Source: Dactylosporangium sp. AC04546 (GTDB taxonomy: Bacteria; Actinomycetota; Actinomycetes; Mycobacteriales; Micromonosporaceae). Taken from it: a DNA stretch of 64,000 bases. The translations under genes were made by a program, and so were the position numbers. The notes under the pieces were generated by a model. It ran no database searches and was not told the origin of the DNA. It was given only the letters and a program-made list of their open reading frames with translations. Below, piece after piece: positions 44,345 to 51,778 of this stretch. Positions within the stretch are counted from its first letter, which is position 1, and each line of letters opens with the position of its first letter. The DNA is taken from the NCBI RefSeq assembly GCF_022095675.1, contig NZ_JAHYSG010000068.1, forward strand, positions 1-64,000, given 5' to 3'.

Positions 44345-45403
44345 ATGACCGCCACCGTTGAGGCGCCGCCGGACGCACCCCCCGGCCGCCGCCCGAAGTC
44401 GCGTATCCACGGCCGGCAGGGCCTGGCCGGCTGGCTGTTCGTCACCCCTGCCCTCATCGGGCTGGGCGCGTTCATGGTCGCGCCGATCCTGCTGGCGCTG
44501 TGGGTGTCGTTCCGCGACTGGAGCGGCCTCAACCCGCTCGCCGACTCCACCAACGCCGGCACCGGCAACTACGCCGACCTGCTCACCGACTCCGGCGTCG
44601 TGCGCGGCGACTTCGCCAAGAGCCTGCGCAACAACCTGTACTACGTGCTCGGCGTCGTCCCCGCGCAGACGGTCCTGGCCTTCCTGCTCGCCATTATCGT
44701 CAACTCCCGCCTGCTCAAGGGCCGCACGTTCTTCCGCACCGCGTTCTACTTCCCGTCGGTGACGAGTTCGATCGCGGTCGCCTTCATCTTTGTTTTCCTC
44801 TTCAGTCCCGCGGGCGTGGTCAACACCGTGCTGTCCGCGGTACTGCCGGGAAAGGTCGACCTCGTCTGGCTGGACGACTCGGACGGCCTGATCCACCTGC
44901 TGCTGCGGGCCGTGGGCGTGGACCGGCCGCCGTCCGCCCTGCGCGGCGAGTTCATGGACCTGTCCTGGTGGGACTGGCTGTCCGGGCCGAGCGTCGCGCT
45001 CAGCTCGGTGATGATCCTGGCCACCTGGACCACCACGGGCACGTTCATGCTGATGTTCCTGGCCGGCCTGCAGAACATCCCGGAGGAGCTCGAGGAGGCC
45101 GCGGCGCTCGACGGCGCGTCGGCCCGCCAGCGCTTCTTCACCATCACGCTGCCGCTGCTGAAGCCGACCCTCTTCCTGGTGCTGACGCTGGGCATCATCG
45201 GCACGTGGCAGGTCTTCGACCAGGTGTACGCCATGACGGCCGGCGGCCCGCAGAAGACCACGCTGACGCCCGCCTATCTCGTGTACCGCGAGGGCTTCCA
45301 GAACAGCGCGATGGGCCGCGCGGCGGCGATCGCCTTCGTCGTCTTCGTCATCATCCTGGTCTTCACCGCCGTGCAGCGGCTGGTGCTGCGGAAGGAGCGC
45401 TGA
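44345..45403 (+). CDS. Sugar ABC transporter permease (MalF type)
   Basis: A 352-residue inner-membrane permease with six predicted helices, starting at ATG 44345 behind GGAGG. The EAA loop that docks the ATPase is IPEELEEAAALDGASARQRFFTITLPLLKP. An unusually long extracytoplasmic loop after helix three (PGKVDLVWLDDSDGLIHLLL... to about residue 215) is rich in charged and tryptophan residues. The partner permease follows after one base. Confidence 0.92.
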   Translation: MTATVEAPPDAPPGRRPKSRIHGRQGLAGWLFVTPALIGLGAFMVAPILLALWVSFRDWSGLNPLADSTNAGTGNYADLLTDSGVVRGDFAKSLRNNLYYVLGVVPAQTVLAFLLAIIVNSRLLKGRTFFRTAFYFPSVTSSIAVAFIFVFLFSPAGVVNTVLSAVLPGKVDLVWLDDSDGLIHLLLRAVGVDRPPSALRGEFMDLSWWDWLSGPSVALSSVMILATWTTTGTFMLMFLAGLQNIPEELEEAAALDGASARQRFFTITLPLLKPTLFLVLTLGIIGTWQVFDQVYAMTAGGPQKTTLTPAYLVYREGFQNSAMGRAAAIAFVVFVIILVFTAVQRLVLRKER

Positions 45404-45404
45404 C

Positions 45405-46229
45405 ATGCGGCGCGCGCTGCGGTACGGCATCCTCATCTTCTTCGCCGTGATCTTCATCTACCCGTTCGTGCTGTCGTTCGCCACCTCGTTCAAGTCCCGC
45501 CCGGAGGTGGCGTCCAGCCCGGTGATCCCGTGGCCGCAGGCGTTCGACACCCGGGCCTGGACCGACGTGCTGGTGCACAGCGACTTTCCCCTGTGGACGT
45601 TCAACTCGATCCTCGTCACCGTGCTGGCGACGCTGGGCCGGGTGTTCCTGGACTCGCTGGCCGGGTACTCGCTGGCCCGCCTGACCTGGCGCGGCCGGAA
45701 CCTGGTGTTCGCGGGCGTGGTCTCGGTCCTCGCGGTCCCCCCGATCGTCCTGACCGTCCCGCGCTTCCTGGTGTTGAAGGAGATGAGCCTCCTCAACTCG
45801 TACACGGGCCTGATCCTGCCGCTGGCGGTGGACGCGATGGGCATCTTCCTGATGCGCCAGTTCTTCGCCGAGCTGCCACGGGAGCTGGAGGAGGCGGCCC
45901 GCATCGACGGTGCGTCGATCTTCCAGGCCTACTGGCACGTGGTACTGCCACTGGCCCGCCCGGCCCTGCTGACCCTCACGATCCTGTCGTTCCAGGGCGT
46001 GTGGAACGAGTTCCTGATGCCCCTGATCGTCGTCCGGGCCAGCCCGGAGCACTGGACGCTCCCGTTCGGCCTGTCCACGCTGGGCCGAGGCGGCGCCGGC
46101 GGCCAGTCCTACGACTACCCGGTGATGATGGCGGGATCGATCCTGACCATCATCCCGGTGGCGATCGTCTTCATCATCTTCCAGCGCTTCTTCGTGCGGG
46201 GGGTGGCCCAGACGGGCGTCAAGGGCTGA
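45405..46229 (+). CDS. Sugar ABC transporter permease (MalG type)
   Basis: A 274-residue permease with six helices. The EAA motif is LPRELEEAARIDGASIFQAYWHVVLPLARP, and the characteristic end of MalG-type proteins (IIFQRFFVRGVAQTGVKG) is present. One base separates it from the first permease. No ATP-binding gene follows, so the system presumably uses a shared MsiK-type ATPase encoded elsewhere, as usual in Actinobacteria. Confidence 0.93.
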   Translation: MRRALRYGILIFFAVIFIYPFVLSFATSFKSRPEVASSPVIPWPQAFDTRAWTDVLVHSDFPLWTFNSILVTVLATLGRVFLDSLAGYSLARLTWRGRNLVFAGVVSVLAVPPIVLTVPRFLVLKEMSLLNSYTGLILPLAVDAMGIFLMRQFFAELPRELEEAARIDGASIFQAYWHVVLPLARPALLTLTILSFQGVWNEFLMPLIVVRASPEHWTLPFGLSTLGRGGAGGQSYDYPVMMAGSILTIIPVAIVFIIFQRFFVRGVAQTGVKG

Positions 46230-46235
46230 CCGGGG

Positions 46236-46958
46236 TCAGGCGCCGATGACGTTCACCGCCCGTGCCACCACCAGAAGGACCGTCACCAGCGACGTCAGGG
46301 CCTCGCTCAGCATCAGGAGCTTGGCCCACGTCGACATCGGCATGGTGTCCGTGGGGCTGAAGGCGGTGGCGTTGGTGAACGACACGTACAGGTAGTCCAC
46401 GAACGTCGGCTCCCAGTCCCGGTCGGCAAGCTCCGGAACCTGCATCTGGGTGAACAGGAAGTCCGGGTGCGGCGTCCGGCCCTCGGCGCGGGCCGCCGGG
46501 CCGCCGCGGTCGGCCTCCCAGAACCACAGGGCGAAGACGATGACGTTCGTCAGCCAGATCGCGCCGCCCCACAGCAGCAGGTGCTCCGGGGCGAGGCCAC
46601 CGTGGTGGAACAGCGCCCGCACCAGCAGCGCCACCGACCACGCGGTCACCAGGCTGAGCACCGCCACCAGGCCGATGCTCAGCGGGCGCAGAATCCGGGC
46701 CTCGCGGTTGATCCGCAGCGGGTTCACCGCCACCACCGTCACCAGCAGCAGCGACTCCAGCGCGGGCAGCAGCCAGCGCGGTCGTGGGGCCAGGTCCGGC
46801 GGGAGGATCATGTGGATGGCGATCGCCACGGCGATGGCCAGGGCGGCCGGCCAGCGCTGCTCGGCCTCGGTGCGGCGCAACCAGCCGGGCAGCTGCCCCG
46901 GCTTCTTCGGCTGGGGCGGGCCGTTGCCCCGATCCAGCGCGGGCGGTAGGTCGCTCAC
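46236..46958 (-). CDS. Polytopic membrane protein (DUF1345-like) ending the radical SAM operon
   Basis: A 240-residue membrane protein from GTG 46958, with about five to six hydrophobic helices. The C-terminal block VDYLYVSFTNATAFSPTDTMPMSTWAKLLMLSEALTSL resembles DUF1345 family members, which share a pore-loop-like segment of unknown meaning. Its start overlaps the 86-residue gene by 4 bp (GTGA), so it belongs to the same operon. Function unknown. Confidence 0.75.
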   Translation of the reverse strand: MSDLPPALDRGNGPPQPKKPGQLPGWLRRTEAEQRWPAALAIAVAIAIHMILPPDLAPRPRWLLPALESLLLVTVVAVNPLRINREARILRPLSIGLVAVLSLVTAWSVALLVRALFHHGGLAPEHLLLWGGAIWLTNVIVFALWFWEADRGGPAARAEGRTPHPDFLFTQMQVPELADRDWEPTFVDYLYVSFTNATAFSPTDTMPMSTWAKLLMLSEALTSLVTVLLVVARAVNVIGA

Positions 46959-47215
46959 GCCAGCCAACCGTAGACGTGCCAGCCCACTCCCGCCAGGCCG
47001 GCCACCGCCAGTGCCGCCAGGTAGGTCAGGACCAGACGGGTGTCCCGCAGCACGCACTTCGAGCGGGTCAGACCGCGGCGGCGGGCGCGGAGGTAGCCGG
47101 AGAAGCCCAGCACCGCGAAGCCCAGGACCGCCAGCGGGCCCAGCAGCCAGGCCAGCGCCGCGATCGTCGCGTAGACGCACAGGCGCAGCGGGTCGTAGGG
47201 CTGCGGGTCAGCCAC
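46955..47215 (-). CDS. Small two- to three-helix membrane protein in the radical SAM operon
   Basis: An 86-residue hypothetical protein, GTG 47215 start, with hydrophobic segments at about 13-38 and 60-80 separated by a strongly basic loop (RARRRGLTRSK). It overlaps the radical SAM gene end by 8 bp and the DUF1345-like gene start by 4 bp. No family recognised; context suggests a membrane partner of the radical SAM system. Confidence 0.75.
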   Translation of the reverse strand: MADPQPYDPLRLCVYATIAALAWLLGPLAVLGFAVLGFSGYLRARRRGLTRSKCVLRDTRLVLTYLAALAVAGLAGVGWHVYGWLA

Positions 47216-48758
47216 GGCGCGGGAGGCGCTGGATCGACAGCAGGGGCCACGCCTGAACCGCGCAGAACGGCGCGCACTGGTCCTGCGACGAGGCGCTGCG
47301 GGTGGCCACGTGGACGCAGCACTGCAGGAGCCGCTCCTCGATCATCGTGTGCATGTCCATGAACGGCTTCACCGTGATGCGCTTGACCCGCTCGCCGAGC
47401 ATCTTGCGCAGCCGGTTGCGGCCGCCCGGCAGCGACGACGACACGAGCGTGGTCAGGGTCGAGATGCCGAGGTCGCAGTTCTCGCAGATGTCCCGCCACA
47501 GGTTGCCGACGTCGGGGTGGGACAGCGACGACTGCTCCGACAGCAGCCCGAGCAGCGAGTCCTTGACCGCGGTGCGCAGGGCCGCGGGCAGCTGGACGTC
47601 GGCGATCCGGTTGGCCACCAGGTCCGGCGCCAGGTCGAGGAACGACAGCAGGCGGTCGTGGCCGATGAGCTTGGTCATCGACTGCCACTGGCCGGCATCG
47701 TCGCGCAGGAGGTAGCCCACCGAGCAGCAGTGCGGGTGCGAGCACGGCAGCGCCGTGAGGTCGCGCCAGGTGACCAGGTCGCCGGTCTGCGGGCCGAGCC
47801 GGGCCAGCACGCCGGTGTGGGTCAGCCGGTCCACCGGGTCGATCGGGCCCGAACGACCCGAACCGAACTGCGGCTGCAGCGAGACCCCGCCGACGTAGGG
47901 CGTGTCGAGCGCCCGCTTCACGACCGCGCCGATCTCGTCGTCGTTGACGCCGAGCGCGCAGGTCATGGTGAGGGTGGTGAAGATGCCGCGGGCGGAGAGC
48001 CGGTCGATCGCCTGCTCCTTGAGCCGGCGCAGGTCGGCGCCGCGGTGGTGCCGGGAGGCGCGCTCGGTCACGCCGTCGTACTGGAGGTACACCTCCACCC
48101 GCTCCCGGTGCGCCGTGAGGAGGTCGAGCAGCGCGTCGTCGCGGGCGATCCGCACGCCGTTGGTGTTGACCAGGATCCGCACCACGTTGCGCTCCGAGAC
48201 CTCGCGCAGGAGCTCCGGGAGGTGGGGGTACAGCGTGGGCTCGCCGCCGGAGAGCATCAGCACGTCGATGCGGCCGTTCTCCCGGGACAGCTTGGTGTCG
48301 ACGCTCGCCAGCACGTCGGCCAGCGGTACGACGCCTTCGATGGCCGGAGACGAGTCCGTGAAGCAGGTGGGGCACTTCAGGTTGCAGCTGTCGGTCAGGT
48401 CGGCCAGCAGGATGCAGGTGTGCTGCGTCTGCATCTCCGGCAGCCCGTCAAGATACGCCGACGGGACCGGGGCGAAGTTGCCGGCCAGGTCCGGCACGTG
48501 CGTCTTGGTGGGCGCGGTCCACTGCTCGAGGTACCGCAGAATCTCCGGCTCCTCGTCGTAGAGGGTCCGCACGAGCCCGTGGCCGGGGCAGCCGCGCTCG
48601 AGCCAGATCCGCCCGTCGCGCTCGGCGAGCCAGCCCGACAGCCGCTGGACCGTCTCCAGTGGACGGTCCGGCCGTTCGTCGTGGCAGTGCGGGCAGAAGG
48701 CGTTGACGTAGCGGTGGATGCGGTCCCCGCGCAGGGGCATGCCCGTGTCGGTGCTCAT
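47208..48758 (-). CDS. Radical SAM protein of the MJ0619/tetraether-lipid-synthase-like family
   Basis: A 516-residue multi-cluster radical SAM protein. The SAM-cluster motif is C125NLKC129PTC132, followed by GGEPT (171-175). An N-terminal region has CPHC (22-25) and CPGHG (57-61), and the C-terminal half has PCSHPHCC (338-345), CENC (425-428) and CCVHVATRSASSQDQCAPFC (480-499). This arrangement is that of MJ0619-type proteins, which bind several [4Fe-4S] clusters plus a rubredoxin-like iron; the archaeal member Tes joins lipid alkyl chains. It is coupled (ATGA) to a small membrane protein gene upstream. A lipid-modifying role is inferred. Confidence 0.85.
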   Translation of the reverse strand: MSTDTGMPLRGDRIHRYVNAFCPHCHDERPDRPLETVQRLSGWLAERDGRIWLERGCPGHGLVRTLYDEEPEILRYLEQWTAPTKTHVPDLAGNFAPVPSAYLDGLPEMQTQHTCILLADLTDSCNLKCPTCFTDSSPAIEGVVPLADVLASVDTKLSRENGRIDVLMLSGGEPTLYPHLPELLREVSERNVVRILVNTNGVRIARDDALLDLLTAHRERVEVYLQYDGVTERASRHHRGADLRRLKEQAIDRLSARGIFTTLTMTCALGVNDDEIGAVVKRALDTPYVGGVSLQPQFGSGRSGPIDPVDRLTHTGVLARLGPQTGDLVTWRDLTALPCSHPHCCSVGYLLRDDAGQWQSMTKLIGHDRLLSFLDLAPDLVANRIADVQLPAALRTAVKDSLLGLLSEQSSLSHPDVGNLWRDICENCDLGISTLTTLVSSSLPGGRNRLRKMLGERVKRITVKPFMDMHTMIEERLLQCCVHVATRSASSQDQCAPFCAVQAWPLLSIQRLPRRG

Positions 48759-49138
48759 AGCGTTCCCGTCTGGCTGTTGACGATGGCGATGCAGACGCCG
48801 ATCCCGGCGATCGGGAAGACCAGCACGCTCACCGCCCAGCCGATGATGAGGCCGAGGCCGATCCCGCGGTCCTTCTGGACGATCCAGATGATGCCGAAGG
48901 TCAGGCAGGCGAGGAAGAGCAGGATCTGCAGCAGGATCTCGGCGTAGACCCCGAACAGGGCGTTCTCGCTGTTGTCGGACATGGCGAAGAGGAACGTGAT
49001 CAGCACGCCGAGCCCGATCACCAGGACCTGGCCGAGCGCGGCCAGGCCGATGCCGGCGAACACCTTCCGGCCGCGGATCGGCCGCTCTGGGCCGGACGGC
49101 GGCGGAGGCGGCGGTGGCGGGACCGTCCACTCGTTCAT
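48755..49138 (-). CDS. Small proline-rich multi-helix membrane protein
   Basis: A 127-residue protein. It begins MNEWTVPPPPPPPPSG, a polyproline cytoplasmic head, then has three to four hydrophobic helices resembling DUF4190-like proteins (ALGQVLVIGLGVLITFLF, LLQILLFLACLTFGIIWIV, GWAVSVLVFPIAGIGVCIAIV). ATG 49138 has GGAGGACGC directly upstream. Its stop overlaps the radical SAM start by 4 bp. Function unknown; conserved position suggests a membrane scaffold for the operon. Confidence 0.8.
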   Translation of the reverse strand: MNEWTVPPPPPPPPSGPERPIRGRKVFAGIGLAALGQVLVIGLGVLITFLFAMSDNSENALFGVYAEILLQILLFLACLTFGIIWIVQKDRGIGLGLIIGWAVSVLVFPIAGIGVCIAIVNSQTGTL

Positions 49139-49220
49139 GCGTCCTCCGCTCCGCTCCGGCCGCCTGAACCCCACCCTGAGCCCACGATGAGTGGCCTCCT
49201 CCGCTTCGCTCCGGAACCCC

Positions 49221-49985
49221 TCATGTCGTGACACCTTCCGCGCGTCGGGAGCGCCAGGCCAGCCGGGCCGCGAGCAGCGGCAGGCAGGCCAGCAGGAACA
49301 ACTGCGAGCGGGTCAGGCCCACCCACACGACCTCGTTGCCGCGGACGAACTCGACCCCGAACCGGAACGCGGCGTAGCCGGCGAGGTACAGCGTGAACAG
49401 GCGGCCCGGCGTGGTGATCCGCTTGCGCAGTGCGAGCAGCGCGGCGAACGCGGCCGCGTGAAAGAGGATCTCGTAGGCGAATGACGGATGCAGGGGTACA
49501 CCGGCCGGAACATGCATCGCGGCGGCCTGCTCCGCGTCCAGCGTCACGCCCCAGGGCAGTCCCGTGGGTGTGCCCGGCGGCTCGGCGAAGAAGCAGCCCA
49601 GCCGCCCCACCGCCATGCCGAGCGCGACCGCCGGGGCGAAGAGATCGCCGGTCTTGTGCGGGTAGCCGGCGAGCCGCTTCGCCAGGAGCGCGCCCACGTA
49701 GGCGCCGACGAGGCCGGACAGGATGCTGCGGTTGCCGTACGCCCACTGCTCGAGCAGCGACGCGTTGTCCCGCGGGTCGAGGTGCTGCGCCCACGTGCCG
49801 AGCCGGGCGAAGAGCGCGCCGCCGGCGAGCGCGCCGGCCAGCACGTACCAGAGCCGTTCGTCCTGCGCCTGCCGCCGGCGGACCTCCCACAGGAAGACCA
49901 GGGCGGCGACCCCGATGCCAAGGGCCACGAACACGTCGTGGGTCAGGATCGCCACCGGACCGAACCGAGCGATCACCGGGTGCAC
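49221..49985 (-). CDS. Lgt-like (prolipoprotein diacylglyceryl transferase family) paralogue
   Basis: A 254-residue polytopic membrane protein with the Lgt architecture: DLFAPAVALGMAVGRLGCFFAEPPGTPTGLPWGV corresponds to the GRxGNF-N-E...PTxLPWGV region, and VPLHPSFAYE to the HPxQLYE motif. The catalytic His of the HGG loop (here GNRSILSG) and the Asn of GNFIN (here GCFFA) are not conserved, so it is unlikely to be the lipoprotein-modifying Lgt. Start GTG 49985. It is the first gene of the radical SAM operon and divergent from the EEP gene. Confidence 0.8.
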   Translation of the reverse strand: MHPVIARFGPVAILTHDVFVALGIGVAALVFLWEVRRRQAQDERLWYVLAGALAGGALFARLGTWAQHLDPRDNASLLEQWAYGNRSILSGLVGAYVGALLAKRLAGYPHKTGDLFAPAVALGMAVGRLGCFFAEPPGTPTGLPWGVTLDAEQAAAMHVPAGVPLHPSFAYEILFHAAAFAALLALRKRITTPGRLFTLYLAGYAAFRFGVEFVRGNEVVWVGLTRSQLFLLACLPLLAARLAWRSRRAEGVTT

Positions 49986-50079
49986 GGCTGCCGAGCCTAA
50001 TGTGTCGGTCCCGTGGATTTCCTGGAAAGGCGTCCAAGCGACAGCGACGGGGGTGGCGGACGCCGTCTACCCTGACGGG

Positions 50080-51096
50080 ATGGTCAGCACCGAGGAAACG
50101 CTGCCCCTCGTTCCCCCTTCGGCGCCCCGCCGCCGTCGCCGGTGGTTGACGGTCCTGGTGTGGCTGATGGTCGTGCCGTTCGTGATCTGGACGGCCGCCC
50201 GCCTGCTGGGGCTCGAGAGCGGCTTTCCCACGGTCCAGCTGATCGCGTTCACCCCGTATGTCGCGGTCGCGTCGCTCGTCCCGCTGGCCATCGCGATCCT
50301 CACCAAGCGCATCTGGCCGGCCGTGGTCGTCGCGGTCGCCACGATCGCGCTGGCCGCCTGCGTCCTGCCGCGCATGATCGCCGACAGTGACCCGGGCACC
50401 GAGGACGGGCCGTCGCTGCGGGTCATGACGGTCAACATGCTCATGGGCCGGGCCGACCCGGTGCGGATCGTGAACCTGATCAGGGAGCACAAGGTCGACC
50501 TGCTGGCCCTGCAGGAGTTCACCGAGGAGGCCCGGGGCGCCCTGCGGCGAGCCGGTCTCGAAACCGAGCTCCCCAACACGGTGTCGTATCCGCGGCCGGG
50601 CGTCGGTGGGTCGGCCGTCTACAGCCGGTTCGAGGTCTCCGACAAGGGCTATCGGAGGTTCAGCCCGCCGTTCGGCCAGGCCCAGGCCGGTGTCAAGGTG
50701 CCCGGGGCCAAGGATCTCTATGTGGAGTCGGTGCACCCGTGCGCCCCGGCGCCCACCACCGATCGCGACGAGTGCTTCGTCGACGATCTCGCGGCGCAGC
50801 CGGCCGCCACCCCGGACGGCCCCACGGTGAACGTCCTCCTGGGCGACTTCAACTCGACGATCGACCATGAGGCGTTCCGCGGGGTGCTCGACAAGGGGTA
50901 CCGCGACGCCGCCGACGTGGTCGGCGCCGGATGTGTCGGTTCGTGGCCGTACGACGACCGCTGGTTCATCCCCGCCGTGCAGCTCGACCACGTGGTGGCG
51001 GACAAGCGGGTGGGCGTGCGCAAGGTGTCGGCCCACCAGGTCGCCGGCAGCGACCACAAGGCCGTCTACGCGGAACTGGTACTGCCGAAGGCCTAG
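50080..51096 (+). CDS. Endonuclease/exonuclease/phosphatase-family membrane protein
   Basis: A 338-residue protein with three N-terminal membrane helices (about 24-105), then an EEP domain on the outside: LRVMTVNMLMGRAD, LLALQEFTEEA (metal Glu), VNVLLGDFNSTIDH (Asp/Asn pair) and GSDHKAVYAEL (catalytic Asp-His). Membrane-anchored EEP proteins may hydrolyse phosphodiesters of lipids or nucleic acids. Start ATG 50080. Substrate unknown. Confidence 0.88.
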   Translation: MVSTEETLPLVPPSAPRRRRRWLTVLVWLMVVPFVIWTAARLLGLESGFPTVQLIAFTPYVAVASLVPLAIAILTKRIWPAVVVAVATIALAACVLPRMIADSDPGTEDGPSLRVMTVNMLMGRADPVRIVNLIREHKVDLLALQEFTEEARGALRRAGLETELPNTVSYPRPGVGGSAVYSRFEVSDKGYRRFSPPFGQAQAGVKVPGAKDLYVESVHPCAPAPTTDRDECFVDDLAAQPAATPDGPTVNVLLGDFNSTIDHEAFRGVLDKGYRDAADVVGAGCVGSWPYDDRWFIPAVQLDHVVADKRVGVRKVSAHQVAGSDHKAVYAELVLPKA

Positions 51097-51238
51097 ACAC
51101 AACCCGCCGATCGGGCCGAAATCGGACCGAAGAGATCACTTCGGCGTACCTCCGCCTATACGCGGTTCGTTGGCCGGGAGTACCTTCACGTACGGATCGG
51201 GCGGAGCGCCCGGACATGGACCACGTTGGAGCAGATGG

Positions 51239-51733
51239 GTGACACGATCGTTCCGCGGCCTCGCGGTCGCCTTCGTCATCCCGCTTGTCCTGGGCATCGC
51301 TGCATGCTCGGACAAGAAGTCGGACGACGCGAGCAACGAGTCGGCGAGCGACCGTCCGACGGTTGAGGTGACGGCGCAACCCCAGGACGCCGCCTCGGCT
51401 CAGGTCACCGCCGAGCAGTTGTTCGACAACCTCAGCGAGGGCGACTGGGCGGGCGCCTACGACCTGTGGACCGAAGCCGCCAAGACGTCGATCGCCAAGG
51501 ACGCCTACATCGACCTGGTGGCGACTTGCACGGCGCAGCAGGGCGAGTACATGGTGACCGGGGTGACCCCGGTCGACGACGCGACGGCCACGATCAAGTG
51601 GTCGCACACGCCGACCGGGTCGACCGCGGCCCCGCTGATCGGCACGAGCACGGTGCGCTACCAGAACGGGGCGTGGCGGTTCGAGCCTGACGCGGTGTCG
51701 CTGGCGGCCTACAAACAGAACAAGTGCCCGTAA
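51239..51733 (+). CDS. Lipoprotein of unknown function
   Basis: A 164-residue lipoprotein: GTG 51239, signal MTRSFRGLAVAFVIPLVLGI with lipobox IAAC (Cys23), an acidic Ser/Asp-rich linker, then a small alpha+beta domain (AEQLFDNLSEGDWAGAYDLWTEAAK ... YMVTGVTPVDDATATIKW) resembling NTF2-like/DUF4878 folds. Two cysteines (ATCTAQQ and NKC near the end) could pair. A terminator follows. Confidence 0.8.
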   Translation: MTRSFRGLAVAFVIPLVLGIAACSDKKSDDASNESASDRPTVEVTAQPQDAASAQVTAEQLFDNLSEGDWAGAYDLWTEAAKTSIAKDAYIDLVATCTAQQGEYMVTGVTPVDDATATIKWSHTPTGSTAAPLIGTSTVRYQNGAWRFEPDAVSLAAYKQNKCP

Positions 51734-51741
51734 CGACGACC

Positions 51742-51775
51742 TGGCCGCCCCTCTCGACGAGGGGCGGCCAAGTCC
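51742..51775. terminator. Terminator between the lipoprotein and cimA genes
   Basis: A perfect 12-bp stem (51742-51753 with 51759-51770) at a convergent junction. The T-run is short on the plus strand (AAGTCCGTTT). Confidence 0.75.
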
Positions 51776-51778
51776 GTT

